From: Hawksworthiomyces lignivorus
Taxonomy: Eukaryota; Ascomycota; Sordariomycetes; Ophiostomatales; Ophiostomataceae
Direction of reading: 5' to 3'
Assembly: GCA_002917075.1 (NCBI GenBank)
Contig: NTMA01000028.1
Span: 1-64,000 of the forward strand
Length of the DNA: 64,000 nt
The position numbers and the translations under genes were made by a program. The notes beneath the pieces were generated by a model that saw only the letters and a list, made by a program, of their open reading frames with translations, had not been told where the DNA came from and did not search any database. Below, one piece after another: positions 42,853 to 53,736 of this stretch. The stretch's first letter is position 1; the number at the start of each line of letters is the position of its first letter.

Positions 42853-43779
42853 AAATTCGAAACTGGACGAGATCGCTAGCAGTAAGGACCGTAACTGATT
42901 GTATTCCTTTCAGTGGAATATTTTGAGCATCCTCGTTATAAACGTAATAAAAGTCGTCGCTGTGGTTTTTATTGACGATACGGTTTTTAATGCCTCTGAT
43001 ACATAGAATTTGTCATTCTTAGGCCACGATATCGACCAACCCAAAGTAACTTATCTTCAAATGCTAGCCACTGCAGTAAAATAGGGTAGAGCAGCTACCA
43101 CCAGATCGAAGCGCTGTCCATCGGATCTACTTACTTGGCATCACAATCAATTTGATTCGCCGAAGTGGGTGATAATAGGTAGCAGGTGCAAAAGAATTGT
43201 CGATTTTTAGACACTCAGGGTGCTTGTGATATTCTGCCAAACAAAGGCAGAGATACTCCGTACTGCGGCCACTTTTTCTTGAGGCAATCAATCCAATATA
43301 CGAGTATTTTCGCCCCTGCTTACCAAACTAATTAACAGCCCAACCCCATTCGGTTCAAGTCTTGCGCGGCATACGGAGTCTCGGGAGTTTCAGATCTACA
43401 GACCCATAAAACGACCACATTGTTGACCCGATTAGGAAAAGGGACATAAAGCCCTGTACGAGTACATGGATTTAGGAAGCGGGAAGGCTGCGTCAAACCT
43501 GATCACCTTTTGCAAAGAGCATCCTACCACAAAACCAAAGTCCGCACCTATCTCCGGCTTAAGAAAACTAAAAGAAAACAATAAAAATGGAAGATGCCAT
43601 GTTTCCAAGTCTATAAAAGGAGGCCGTGCTGGGCCGTTGGCTTTGTGATGCTTGCTCCTCCCGTAGTACTTCTGCGCTCTTTTCTCAGATTGTTCGTCTA
43701 ATTTTCTATTCCTTCTCAGAGGTAATTTTCAGTCTTCAGATAAAAAGAACGAAAACTCTCCTCACCTAGCGTCTCAACA
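42853..43779. other. Intergenic region with SDR promoter
   Basis: No gene is recognised. A clear TATA box, TATAAAAG at 43612-43619, lies about 160 bases before the SDR start at 43780, with a CT-rich leader following it. The rest is moderately AT-rich. Confidence 0.5.
43612..43619 (+). promoter_or_regulatory. TATA box of the SDR gene
   Basis: TATAAAAG lies in correct orientation about 160 bases upstream of the SDR start codon, followed by a pyrimidine-rich leader. This is one of the few canonical TATA boxes in the window. Confidence 0.55.
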
Positions 43780-44873
43780 ATGAGTTCCGCATCGCTACCT
43801 CCTACCCAGGACGGCACTGGCCGCTATTTTTTGCGAACACAGATCTGGACAAAGCCTTCGCCACCGCCCCCCAGCACGACAGCCGAAGGGCGGACGGCCA
43901 TCATCTCCGGCAGCAACACTGGAATTGGTTTAGAAGCAGCCAAAGTTTTGCTCGAACTAAAGCTGTCGCGTCTCATCCTTGCCGTTCGCAGCACGAGTAA
44001 AGGAGACGCCGCCGCCGACACACTTCGCAAGACTTTTCCTCAAGCCAAAATAGAGGTGTGGCAGCTGGACATGGCCTCGTATGAATCGATCCAGGCTTTT
44101 GTTCTTCGATGCAATACCCTAGATAGGCTCGATATCGTCATTCTGAATGCGGCCTTTGCCGTTCTCAAGTTCGGCACCAACGCCGCGACGGGCCACGAGC
44201 AGATGTTCCAAGTGAATTACTTGTCGACTGCTCTGCTTTCCATTCTACTCCTGCCTGTGCTAAAGAACAAAAGCCCTCCTCAAACTCCCGGCCGACTGAC
44301 TCTTGTGTCCTCTACCCTGGGACTAAGAGCAAAGTTCCCAAACCACAGCGCCGTGCCCTTGCTCCCATCATTTGACGACCCCGATGTCTTTGCCGCCGAG
44401 GGAACCGATAATGCGTATGCTCTTTCCAAGACTCTGGTCTTAATTCTCACGGTCAAGCTCTCCGGGCTGGTCCGCGCCGACGATGTGGTGATCAACGCTG
44501 TTGGCCCGGCACTCACAGGGGGCAGCTCAGAACTGGACCGAAATTATTCCCGAGCCGTGAGACTAGGCTTGTCGGCACTCAAAGTCGTGTCCGCCCACTC
44601 TCCGCGGCAGGCTGCCTGGCTCTATGTTGACGCAACCGTCACCAAAGGCAAAGAGAGTCACGGCAGCTTCATCATAAATAACGAATTCTATCCGTGCGTC
44701 GCTCATCCCTCCAAGAAACTTTCGTCATTAGTTCGCTCTGCTGACTCAATTTTAGCTTTCACGCCATCATGTACACAGACGAAGGAAAAGCAGCAGTGGA
44801 CCGTCTATGGAACGAGTCGCTACAGGAGCTCGCCTTTGCACATGTTAACGATGCTTTGGCACAGATGAAATGA
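43780..44873 (+). CDS. Short-chain dehydrogenase/reductase (2 exons)
   Basis: Exon 1 43780-44693, intron 44694-44755 (GTGCGT to TTTTAG), exon 2 44756-44873 give 343 residues. Splicing removes an in-frame alternative tail and gives FHAIMYTDEGKAAVDRLWNE, the usual end of this SDR subgroup, whereas reading through does not. The Rossmann motif is SGSNTGIGLEAAK (glycine-rich NAD(P) loop), and there is an NAAFA motif after beta-4. The catalytic Tyr and Lys are in AYALSK, with the Ser in TLVSSTL. The family resembles fungal WW-domain-oxidoreductase/retinol-dehydrogenase-type SDRs, often found in secondary-metabolite clusters. No gene of such a cluster is adjacent, so the role is unknown. Confidence 0.93.
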
Positions 44874-46283
44874 ACTCACCCAATGGGAATGCATGGAATT
44901 GCCCATGGCACTTCTGCTTTGGTGTCAAAGGGTGAGGAGCGAGACTGAATATTGTTGCACCGCATAGCACAATTGCGAATTCAGCAGCTGGCCAGCATTC
45001 GGTGCTAGCCGAGTCGTTATGTTCATTAGGAGAATAACAAGGTTGTATCATCTCTTATTTTGTATTTCGTTGGTATACTGAGTAATATTCAGTATCGGTG
45101 TCCATTTTTGGAATTTTGGTGGCCAGGTATTTGATCACAAATAATAATGAAATTCAGGCTCGTAATAGACAATATAGAATCAGCCCAAAGTCGAAGTATT
45201 ATTCTCTCAGAAGTAAATCTCAATATCTGTTTTAATGGGATGGCTGGCGCATAACTAGGCTTAGCGGTAAATGATATGGCTTCTTTGTTCTATGCTGAAC
45301 CTGGCAGCAATGCGAGTTGGTGAAGCAGTTGGAATGCACGACAAGTTGGTAGAGCGTAGAGCTCAAGACCGCGTAATTCACGAATGGCAAAATTGAGGCA
45401 CATATCGATGCTCTAAAGTGAATTGGCGGAACTAGGTACAATGCTGCATGCTTCGAAAGTTTCTAGCTCAGTACTCCTCTTCTCTTTGTGGGCCGTGATT
45501 TGCAGAAAGCGAAGAAGGATGTCGATGAATGCACGAAATCTGAATGCAACCTATAATATCGGTATTAATGTTCGGGCCTTGTTTCTGCCAACTAAGCACA
45601 TCTCAGATGCCCGATTTTGCACAAAAAATTGCCCTATGTAGTCAATGGCCTCGCAAACGTGTTGGAAATATGCTACAGTAACAGCGATGACGGGTAAGGC
45701 TCATGGCATCATCGCGATTCTCACCACTCAAAACATCACGTTTCCCTGGCCCTGCTCATCTGCTTCGTAACATTCTCTCTCTCTTTTTTTGCTCACCTCG
45801 GTCTCTCAAAATGTCTTAGGTTTATTTTCCTAATTGAGCCATTTTCCGTGTCAACAGCCGGCTACACAGTTGCATTGCATCGCACAGGCATGTTGGCAAC
45901 ACTACGTTCCCCTCATCGTCAATACCGCTTAACAGTAGTATGCCGAGCAGGTATCATTGCCTGAGCCTTTTAGAGTGATAAAGAAGAAAATCGTAATTCT
46001 TAACATGTGAAGCACTAGATGATGGCAGGACAGCTACGAAAGACGGATGTTCGCGAAAGAATAGAGAAGTCGATGAAGGAACGTATGGGCTACGTAAGAG
46101 GAAAATCGAAGACAAAGATATCAATAAACGAGTATATAAAGAAGATGTCTCTCCCGTAGCTAGCGTCGTTTCCGGCTCTCGATCATTGGCAAACGCCCCA
46201 GCCCAGAGCCAAGAATACACATAGTAACAATTGCAAATACAATTCCAACTCTATTTACTTCCAATCCTTCTCTCAAATCCAAT
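44874..46283. other. Intergenic region
   Basis: No gene is recognised in about 1.4 kb. Open frames of 60-90 codons have no recognisable features. The last part (46130-46283) is the promoter of the secreted protein, and a TATA-like ATATAAAG lies near 46134-46141. Confidence 0.4.
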
Positions 46284-46888
46284 ATGCTGTTCAACAAGCT
46301 CGCTATTCTTGGCTTTCTTGGCCTGGCCGCGGCCGCGCCGGCCTCAGTCATCAAGCGCTCTGCTGCCACCATTGAGTCGGATATTTCTGCCATCGCCAGC
46401 GAGCTGACCACTTTGGACTCAAACATCAAGTCCTTCTCCGGCTCGCTGCTGCAGGCCCTGACTCTGCTTGTAGACTTTGACTCGCTCAAAAGCGACGTCA
46501 CGACCGCCACGTCCGCAGTGACGTCAACCGGGGCCCTGAGCAGCAGCGACTCGGCCACCATCTACAGCGACGTGTCATCCCTGACAACTCAGATCGTGTC
46601 TGTGCTGTCGGATGCGGAAGCCAAGGCTTCCACCGTCTCCTCGTCTGGCTATACCAGCTATGTGCTGAGCGCTCTGCAGACCCTCCACACAGACGCCGAT
46701 GCTTTCTTTGTTGCTCTTGAGGGCACAAGTATGTGTTCCTTTTCTTACTTGAGCACTTGCTCTTTCGCTTGCGTCTTCATACTTATTCACACACTAATGA
46801 CGTAGTCGACTCTGCCTATACCTCGCAGCTCGCGACTCTCCAGTCCACCGTGGACTCCGCCTTCACGGCTGCCATTGCTGACTATTAA
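46284..46888 (+). CDS. HsbA-type secreted hydrophobic surface-binding protein (2 exons)
   Basis: Exons 46284-46728 and 46806-46888 (phase 1 intron, GTATGT to GTAG) give 175 residues. A signal peptide is clear (LAILGFLGLAAAAPA, cleavage probably near residue 19), followed by a KR dibasic site. The mature part is small, Ser/Thr/Ala-rich, helical and free of Cys in the conserved body, as in the HsbA family (hydrophobic surface binding protein A of aspergilli, which recruits lytic enzymes to hydrophobic surfaces). The intron-containing end VDSAYTSQLATLQSTVDSAF is typical. Secreted and cell-wall associated, possibly host- or surface-related. No partner gene is adjacent. Confidence 0.88.
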
Positions 46889-47668
46889 GCTTGTTCACAT
46901 ATCACTCCACATTTTAATTCGTGCAAAAGACTTCTGGTCTTCCGTGCATGTTCTGTCACATCTCTCGTCGGACTCCTAGCTCCGGCCAAATCCAATTGGC
47001 TCCCACTTTTTTGCTTTCTGATGTATATACTATATTAGCTCTAGCAAATATAAGTACAACTATACTCTCAATCTTAAATAGTATTTAATGTGTTAATGCG
47101 TAGACCCTATTCATCCTTGCAACCGAATGCTGCAATGTTTGCTTGTTTGCACAGCCAACCTAAACTAGCATATCATGTAATGTTGAGGCTTTTAATTATT
47201 GTTGGTACCAGTTCACATGTGGCACCAATTAATGGAAATGTGCCTACGCCTTTTAAAAATGTTAGATGAGTTTGGAGCTACGGCAATAATACGAAGAAAA
47301 AGATATGTATTTATAAAGAAATATCAGAGAACGCTCCTCAGATTGATGAGATATACAACAAAGCCGAGCAACATATGGCGATCAAGAGGCTCACAAGCGT
47401 TCTCCAAAAAAATTATAGGACACATCAATTAGCTGTGTCAACCCGCGGTTCTTAAGAAATATTTTGTGCTCGAAACACGCCGTGATCCCATCGGGCCCGG
47501 CAATCGGACTTGGTTTAAGTTTGGAAGATACCATGGGGGTATGCTCATCATAAAACAATCTACTGATGGCTGACCTAAAACCATTGAGAGTTATAGTATT
47601 ATGGAGAAAGCCGTCTATTTAGACCGTGAAAAAATGTACATTAATCTTAACGATCCACTAAAAAGCAG
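46889..47668. other. AT-rich intergenic region
   Basis: 3' flank of the HsbA-type gene and 3' flank of the MMSDH-like gene (convergent arrangement). A 77-codon open frame at 47199-47432 has no recognisable features. No gene is seen. Confidence 0.4.
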
Positions 47669-49200
47669 TTATCTCAACGCAGGCATGCTCATATTGGCTT
47701 TTGTTGTTGCATTTGAATCATCTCCTCTCCACAGCGTCGTGATAGTCTTTAACTGTGTGTAGAAGTTGAGCCCGGCTTGGCCATAGAAGTAGTTGACTCC
47801 GCCACCAGCAATGCTCTTCTTATTACCAGTGAATGAAAACATGGGAAGTGGAACTGGTATGGGTACATTGACTCCGATCTGCCCGGCTTCTATGCGCTCC
47901 TGGAAACGGGCAGATGCAGACCCATTCTCGGTGAATATGGTGGCACCATTTCCATATGGGTTCTTGTTTATAAGCTCAATGGCTTGATCTAGTGTGTCGA
48001 CGTTCATGACGACGAGGACTGGGCCGAAAACCTCCTCTGTATAACAACGGAAATCAGAGGTGACATCTGTGATAATTGTAAGTCCGATCTTTCTGTAAAA
48101 CTATGCTAATGCAGTTAGTGGTGAAGATTCTCATGTGGAAACACTTACAAATTGCCGTGAGGATACTTGGAAGGTCGGAAGCCACGGCCATCGAGCAGAA
48201 TAGTCGCGCCCTCTTCTTCAGCGCTCGAGATGAGCGACTCGATTCGTTTAAGTGATTCAGGCGAGATCACAGGCCCCATATCAGCACCCTCTTCAAACCC
48301 TCCATCCACCTTTAGCTGGCTAGCCAGCTCAACAAGCTCGCCCAGCCAATTCTTTGCCTTGCCGACGGTGACAAGGACGCTGAGAGCCATACAACGCTGT
48401 CCCGCAGCACCACAGGCAGCACTAACAACAGAATTCAGTGCCTGGTTCTTGTTGCTGTCCGGTAGAATCACTGCATGATTCTTCGCTCCAAGGTTCGCTT
48501 GGACGCGCTTGCCCAAGGCTGAGCCTCTGGTGTAAATATATTCACCGACGTGGTTGCTACCTACCAAACTAATTGCCTTGATCGCAGAATCGTCAATGAT
48601 GAAATCAACAGTCTTCTTCGTGCCCTGCACAATGTTGATAACGCCATCAGGAAACCCTGCCTCTTTGGCTAGTTCTGCAAGGATCATGGCAGCACTAGGA
48701 TCACGCTCGGGCGGCTTGAGGATGAGAGTGTTTCCTGTGATCGTTGCGAGGGGGATGCTCCACAAAGGGATCATAGCAGGGAAGTCTAAAGACTGCATTA
48801 ACTTGAACAATGTTCACAAACTTTCTCAACTATTCCCACATTAGAGGAAAACTTACTAAATGGACAAATGGCAGCCACAACGCCAAGAGGTTCATAAATG
48901 CTACGCGTCTCCATGTTCTTGGCAACAGCTATGACATCCCCAAGCAATTGCGTGGTAATGCCGCAGGCTGTCTCTGCAACTTGCAAGCCGCGGAGAACGT
49001 CACCTCGAGCATCTGGGAGAGTTTTGCCTTGCTCCAGTGTGATAGAGGTAGCAATACGGTCCCAATTCTTCTTGGTCAGAGAGACGAAATCAAACATGAT
49101 AGCCTGGCGGCTAAGAAGGCTGCGTGACTTCCAACTTGGGAATGCCTTTGTGGAACTGGCAACTGCTGCTCGAAGTTCATCGTCGGTACTGTACGTAACC
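47669..49200 (-). pseudogene. Methylmalonate-semialdehyde dehydrogenase-like gene, 5' truncated (3 exons left)
   Basis: Minus-strand exons about 49200-48857, 48785-48149 and 48092-47669 reconstruct the family from VTYSTDDELRAAVASSTKAF to the end. Introns 48856-48786 and 48148-48093 are canonical and the joint CPF/N/FPAMIPLW is perfect. The catalytic Cys is present (GAAGQRCMALS). So are EPLGVVAAICPFNFPAM and the ending SFTGNKKSIAGGG...FYGQAGLNFYTQLKTITTLW. The first roughly 60 residues (mitochondrial presequence and NPAT-type start) are absent: upstream of 49200 the frame is interrupted by stops and a different coding-like frame (49210-49400) appears. A shortened protein from the ATG at 49097 is possible but would lack part of the cofactor domain. 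The parent enzyme acts in mitochondrial valine and propionate metabolism. Confidence 0.8.
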
Positions 49201-49212
49201 CTAAGGTGTATG

Positions 49213-49404
49213 ATGGTAGAGGTTATGGCGTCGATGGCGCATGGATTACGTGGAACTCGGAAAAGCTGTTATGGCTAACGTCGGAATACCGACCCAGCTG
49301 CTCGACCGTCGCGGGATCGACCGTCGCGCTGGGCAATCGTTCGGGCCGGGTGTTGATCTTCAAATTCTCGACAGAGCCGTGGTAAAGCTTTTTTTGTTAA
49401 TTTT
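49213..49404 (-). other. Coding-like fragment next to the truncated MMSDH
   Basis: In one minus-strand frame the sequence reads YHGSVENLKINTRPERLPSA and TVDPATVEQLGRYSDVSHNS before a TAA. Composition is protein-like, but I do not recognise the family, and no intact gene adjoins it. It could be a piece of another gene fused here when the MMSDH copy was truncated, or chance. Confidence 0.3.
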
Positions 49405-50414
49405 GGGGGGGATATTTTCCTAAGGAAACACATGAGCAATGCCATACGGCGAGCCTCAAATGTCTCAAGCCGCTTTTGGTAATGACTTGCTAAACGTCCT
49501 CTACGAGGCAAGAATAGGTTGGTTCAAACGGAAAACGAAAGCAAGGGTGGTACCCGTCTCGTTACATTCTACTATTTAATTTTACATTCTAAGTTGTTTT
49601 ATTTACTTAAAACTACTAACTTTGTGACTACTTAATATAATGTAACCAAGGTACTATTATATTCAACTATCTCTCTAACTAATGCCTAATTCGTGTTATC
49701 TATTAAGAGTTAAAAGAGGATATCAATTTCGCTCATTGTGCCCGTTTCTATACTTGTATAAATAGGTCCTAAGTCTTGTCCTACTGACATTAATTCCAAA
49801 ACGCCGACGCCAGATTGACAATGCTCACCAAAGTATGGTTGGACAGGAAGTCAATATTCAAGTGTAAAAGACAAGGTGTGGAGGTCTCATAGAGAGAGGG
49901 GGGGGGAGAGAGAATAAAATAAAATAGTGCAATAGAAGACCAGCAGCAGAGCGATGAGCAGTGGGAAAAGAAAGAAGGGAGAAGGTACAATGGCGAGAGC
50001 GGTGTGAGGGTCCTAGAAGAGACGACTAGATAGAGAAAAAAAATTCAACTAATTCTATACAAAGGCGATGAGAAGAAGAAAATGAAAAGAAGGGGGAAAA
50101 AGTCGAATGTCCAAAAGACAGAAATCAAGAAGGAAAAGCCGTATTTATGCGGTCGTCGAAGAGGCTCTGAGGGCGGGGCCAAACTTTTGTTCTTGAAGCA
50201 CAGCAGAGGCCAGGGAGAAAGAAAAAAGCAGCAGACAGGATCTGGACAAAGATTGAGCGAGAAACGACAATGGACACAGCCGACCTGTTCCCCACCCAGC
50301 TGAAAGAGCCTCCACGATCAGGCGGGTAGAAAACCGACGAAGTCTAACACGACGCTATCCGAAACGGTAAATTTGTGCCCTGAGAAGCACAGCGTACCAT
50401 CAACCACTTTAGAC
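49405..50414. other. Low-complexity intergenic region before tRNA
   Basis: An AT-rich stretch (49560-49760) is followed by GA-rich low-complexity sequence (49890-50110), with no protein-like reading. No gene is recognised. Confidence 0.4.
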
Positions 50415-50505
50415 GGTTCCGTGGTGCAGTTGGTTAGCGCATCGTACTAATATTTCTACTAGAAATACAATGCGAAAGTCGAGAGTTCGAGCCTCTCCGG
50501 GACCA
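50415..50505 (+). tRNA. tRNA-Ile (anticodon AAT), intron-containing
   Basis: The acceptor stem GGTTCCG pairs with CGGGACC (one G-T wobble), with discriminator A at 50505. The D-arm has GTTGGTTAGC, and the T-arm GAGAG/CTCTC encloses TTCGAGC. The anticodon stem TCGTA/TGCGA encloses a loop that begins CTAATA, giving anticodon AAT (read as IAU), which decodes AUU. An intron of about 17 bases follows position 37, the canonical place for nuclear tRNA introns. Confidence 0.85.
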
Positions 50506-51779
50506 GTGGTTTCTCTTTTTGACCTTTTTTAACAGTCCGCATAGCATAACGCTTATTGCGATGGCTCGTATACAAAAACATACTCTCAGGATGATTCAAT
50601 GGCTGGGGTCCATCTGCGAGTAACTTTTTTTTTTTTTTTTTTTTTATTTGTAGACTTGGATGGTCAGTGTGGACTAAACAATACGGTTAAAATCTAACCT
50701 TAATTTTGCTACTCGTATGGAGTACTCTAAAACGAGTACGAGTACGCCCCAGAGCCACTACTCGTAGACTCGCATGAGAAATGTGCACGTACCTAGCGAG
50801 CGCGTATTTTTCAGTGCTGGTAGCGATGGGGCGTAGCCTGGTGAGGTCCAGCGGATAAGTTTGTTTTGGGAAGTGGCTCGCTGCGGGCGTCCAAGTCGAA
50901 CCAATTAGATTATAGCGATAAATAGTTTTGACGATGTGGCGGCGCCACATGCGACGCAAAAGTATTGAAATAAAAGCAGACCGTGCCGGGCATCCACCAG
51001 CACTTTAGAATAGGCTTTGCACCTCAATGTCTGTTCGTCTGTTGAGTAAGGCTTTTTGCAAAGGTACGCAAACGCTGAAATTTTGAGCCGCAGCCGCCGT
51101 ACGAAGGAAAGGAGCCTCACCCCCACCACCAGCCCTAGACATGTACTATTCATCCCCTCGTACGTCTCTGTGGCACATTAATGCTGTCACCTCGCATGTT
51201 CTCCAGATGATTATGCCGGGCGAGTGCTGGGGCCTTAAAAGTGCCTAGCCTTGTGATTTATTGCTGCTGCTGCTGCACACAACCTTACCCTTTGCGTCAA
51301 TATTGCTAAGAATCTGTAAACACTTGCGAGCCGCAAACTAGTATCTGCTGCATCTGATCAGCCCCAAGGCCAGTCCCAGAATGACTCCCCTGCCGAACTC
51401 TGCTGCTGGCCTGAAGCTGGACATTCGATCACTAGCCGACTAAAACAAAATGTAGTTGACCAACCGCTTAGGCACGACTCCACCTGCATTGAGTGCTTCG
51501 TCTGATAAAATAAGTGTCAAAAGTCCCCGCAACACAAGCACACCAAGTGGCAAGGCAGATGGAAATTGAATGTGGCAGACATGTGAAGGCATGGAATGAT
51601 TCCACGCAGAGAGCGGGCTGGCTCTTTCGCATATATCCTGCTGGCCTCCCAGCTCTTCCTGTTTGTTCGTTGTGTGGTCGTCTGATTGTGTTACTCTCGC
51701 TCTGTCGCCTTGTGTTGATATCTTACTTCCTCATCATTTCTCTCCTAGCGTTGATTGCTTTCTAGTTCTATATAACAAA
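50506..51779. other. Intergenic region with poly-T tract
   Basis: A T-run of about 24 (50622-50646) follows the tRNA by about 120 bases, too far to be a normal Pol III terminator; a shorter TTTTT at 50516 fits that role. No gene is recognised up to the secreted protein at 51780, and open frames of 80-90 codons have no features. Confidence 0.45.
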
Positions 51780-52839
51780 ATGCGCGGACTACATGCGCTT
51801 CTCTTCCTAGCCGAGGCCGCCGCTGTCTTTGCCGTAGACTTTGGCTTCAACAACAACACTATTGTGGGTGGGGGTCTACTTGACGAACTCGTTTGCGAGG
51901 CCAAATTTGTACAATGCCTGCTTCACGAAGGAATTACTGGATGTCCGTCTAGAGCCCCCTCTCTCCTTCCCCCTTTCTGCGTTTTCTGTCCCCCGCCATT
52001 AAACCAGCTCTGGTTAAATATGAACTTCCTATTGACGATCTCGACTGACACGTCTTGTCTGTACCTTGGCCAGCCCCGGGCGCGACTTGTCTGAGCGGCA
52101 ACGCTTGTAACTGCGACGGCGACAGCCCCCTGTTGGGCGAGTGCTGCCACAATCTAGTTTCGGGGCAGGAGGCGGACAGCGCCGCCTGCTCGTCCCTCAT
52201 CGCGGAGGCCGAGGCCTACCACACAACAGTGGCGACGCTGACGTCGGTGTACGCGGTGCCGTCGGCGGTCCCCTGCACGGCCATGTTCACCGACTGGCAG
52301 CAGTGCAACAACCGCGCGTACCTCGAGCTGCCCGTCTTGGTCCAGACGGGCATCACCCCGGCCTCGATCCAGACGTCATGCTTCTGCGACATGGCGTCCA
52401 GCAGCCACAGCCAGCTCGCATCGTGCTACACGTACCTCGCGTCGTGGATGACGGACGCGCCCGTCACGGCGCTGAGCGACAGCTACGAGTCAGCATGCAA
52501 AGTGAAGCTGGCACAGATCACGGACCTAGGCAACGCGGTAAGAGAGATCGAACGGGGTGCTTTTATCTCGTCTTCGGAGACTCGGAATGTGAATGCTGAC
52601 GCTCGGCCGCTCTCTACATAGATACCAGTCAAGACCACCTCAACCGCTCGGCCGTTCCAGACAACCGCTGCCCCTCCTTCTGGGTTTTATAATGCGGCTG
52701 CACATGGCCATGTTTCTGTTAATGTCATTGGTGTAGTAGTATGTCTTATTCTCCCTTCTTTGCACCCTAATATGTTCTGGTCGAGTGCTGACTTGGACGG
52801 CAGGTCGTGGCTGCGGCTGTGAACGCAGTGGCCTTTTGA
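51780..52839 (+). CDS. Cysteine-rich secreted, probably GPI-anchored protein (4 exons)
   Basis: Exons 51780-51942, 52074-52537, 52622-52738 and 52804-52839 give 259 residues. The N-terminal signal peptide (MRGLHALLFLAEAAAVFAVD) is followed by a Cys-rich body with at least 13 cysteines (CLSGNACNCDGDSP, GECCHN, QTSCFCDM). Toward the end is a Ser/Thr/Pro linker and a hydrophobic tail (VNVIGVVVVAAAVNAVAF) that suits a GPI-attachment signal. The first donor (GTCCGT) is weaker than usual, and exon 4 encodes only 11 residues. I do not recognise a named domain; it is not clearly a CFEM protein. Probably on the cell wall or plasma membrane. Function unknown. Confidence 0.72.
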
Positions 52840-52913
52840 TGATTTGCTGCATGCTCGCTCTTCTGTAACATTTATGTTGCAATGGAACCCTGCTGATTGA
52901 GGAACAGTTCTCT

Positions 52914-52953
<40 letters not shown>

Positions 52954-53736
52954 CCCCGGTCTTGACGAGTCGATGTTCTGTCAGAAGGTGGAAATCTATG
53001 GCAGTAAAATAATGCTTTGCTTCTAGTTTAGAAAGTACATGATACCAAGTTCTGTATTTAGAGCTCTGTAGGAGCCGTAATCGTCATAAACCCATATATA
53101 ATAATACAATTCCCCTCAGTAAAGACTATCTCCTCCAGAAGTCTGCTCACCAGGAAGCGTTTATCAGGCCCTTATAAGCAACTTCTTGCTCTAGTGTTCT
53201 CAAACTGACATCTTACTTGAAGAGAACATTAATGGCGACAGCAAAAGTTTTTCTGAAAATTCAATTATGAAGCGAGCTCAGGTAGCTTCTCTAACAACGG
53301 CCAAGGAACGTAGAGAAGGTCTCCAGAGCATCTACCAAGTATCGTATTATTAATGGTATTCCACCGCGCCAGTCGTAGCCATACGCCACCAGAACTGCAG
53401 CGATAATAAGAAGCAACTTATTGTGCCGCTCGCTCCGATATAATGATCATTGAGGTTCTCAAATCTGATGTAGTCCTCTAGTCCTAGTGGGAAGCCCTCT
53501 GAGAGATTCACAACTCAACATGGCTATTGCCGTTTCCGCGCCTAGCGGCCGGTCCAGACTGCAACTTCAGACCGGTTACCACGACAGAGAGAGGTTGAAA
53601 AATATTCTGGTCGGAAAAAAAGCAAATAGCCAAGTTACAAGGCAATTTCAGCTACGGCCGAAACCTCCGAGCCACCAAAATAGCACCTGCGCTCCTAAGG
53701 CATTAATGGTGGTATATTAGCCAGTCCTACCGCATC
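52840..53736. other. Intergenic region with 35-base poly-A tract
   Basis: A pure A-run of about 35 bases (52917-52951) lies soon after the secreted-protein gene. No protein-like frame is seen in 53000-53700. The 3' end of the NLR gene follows. Confidence 0.5.
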
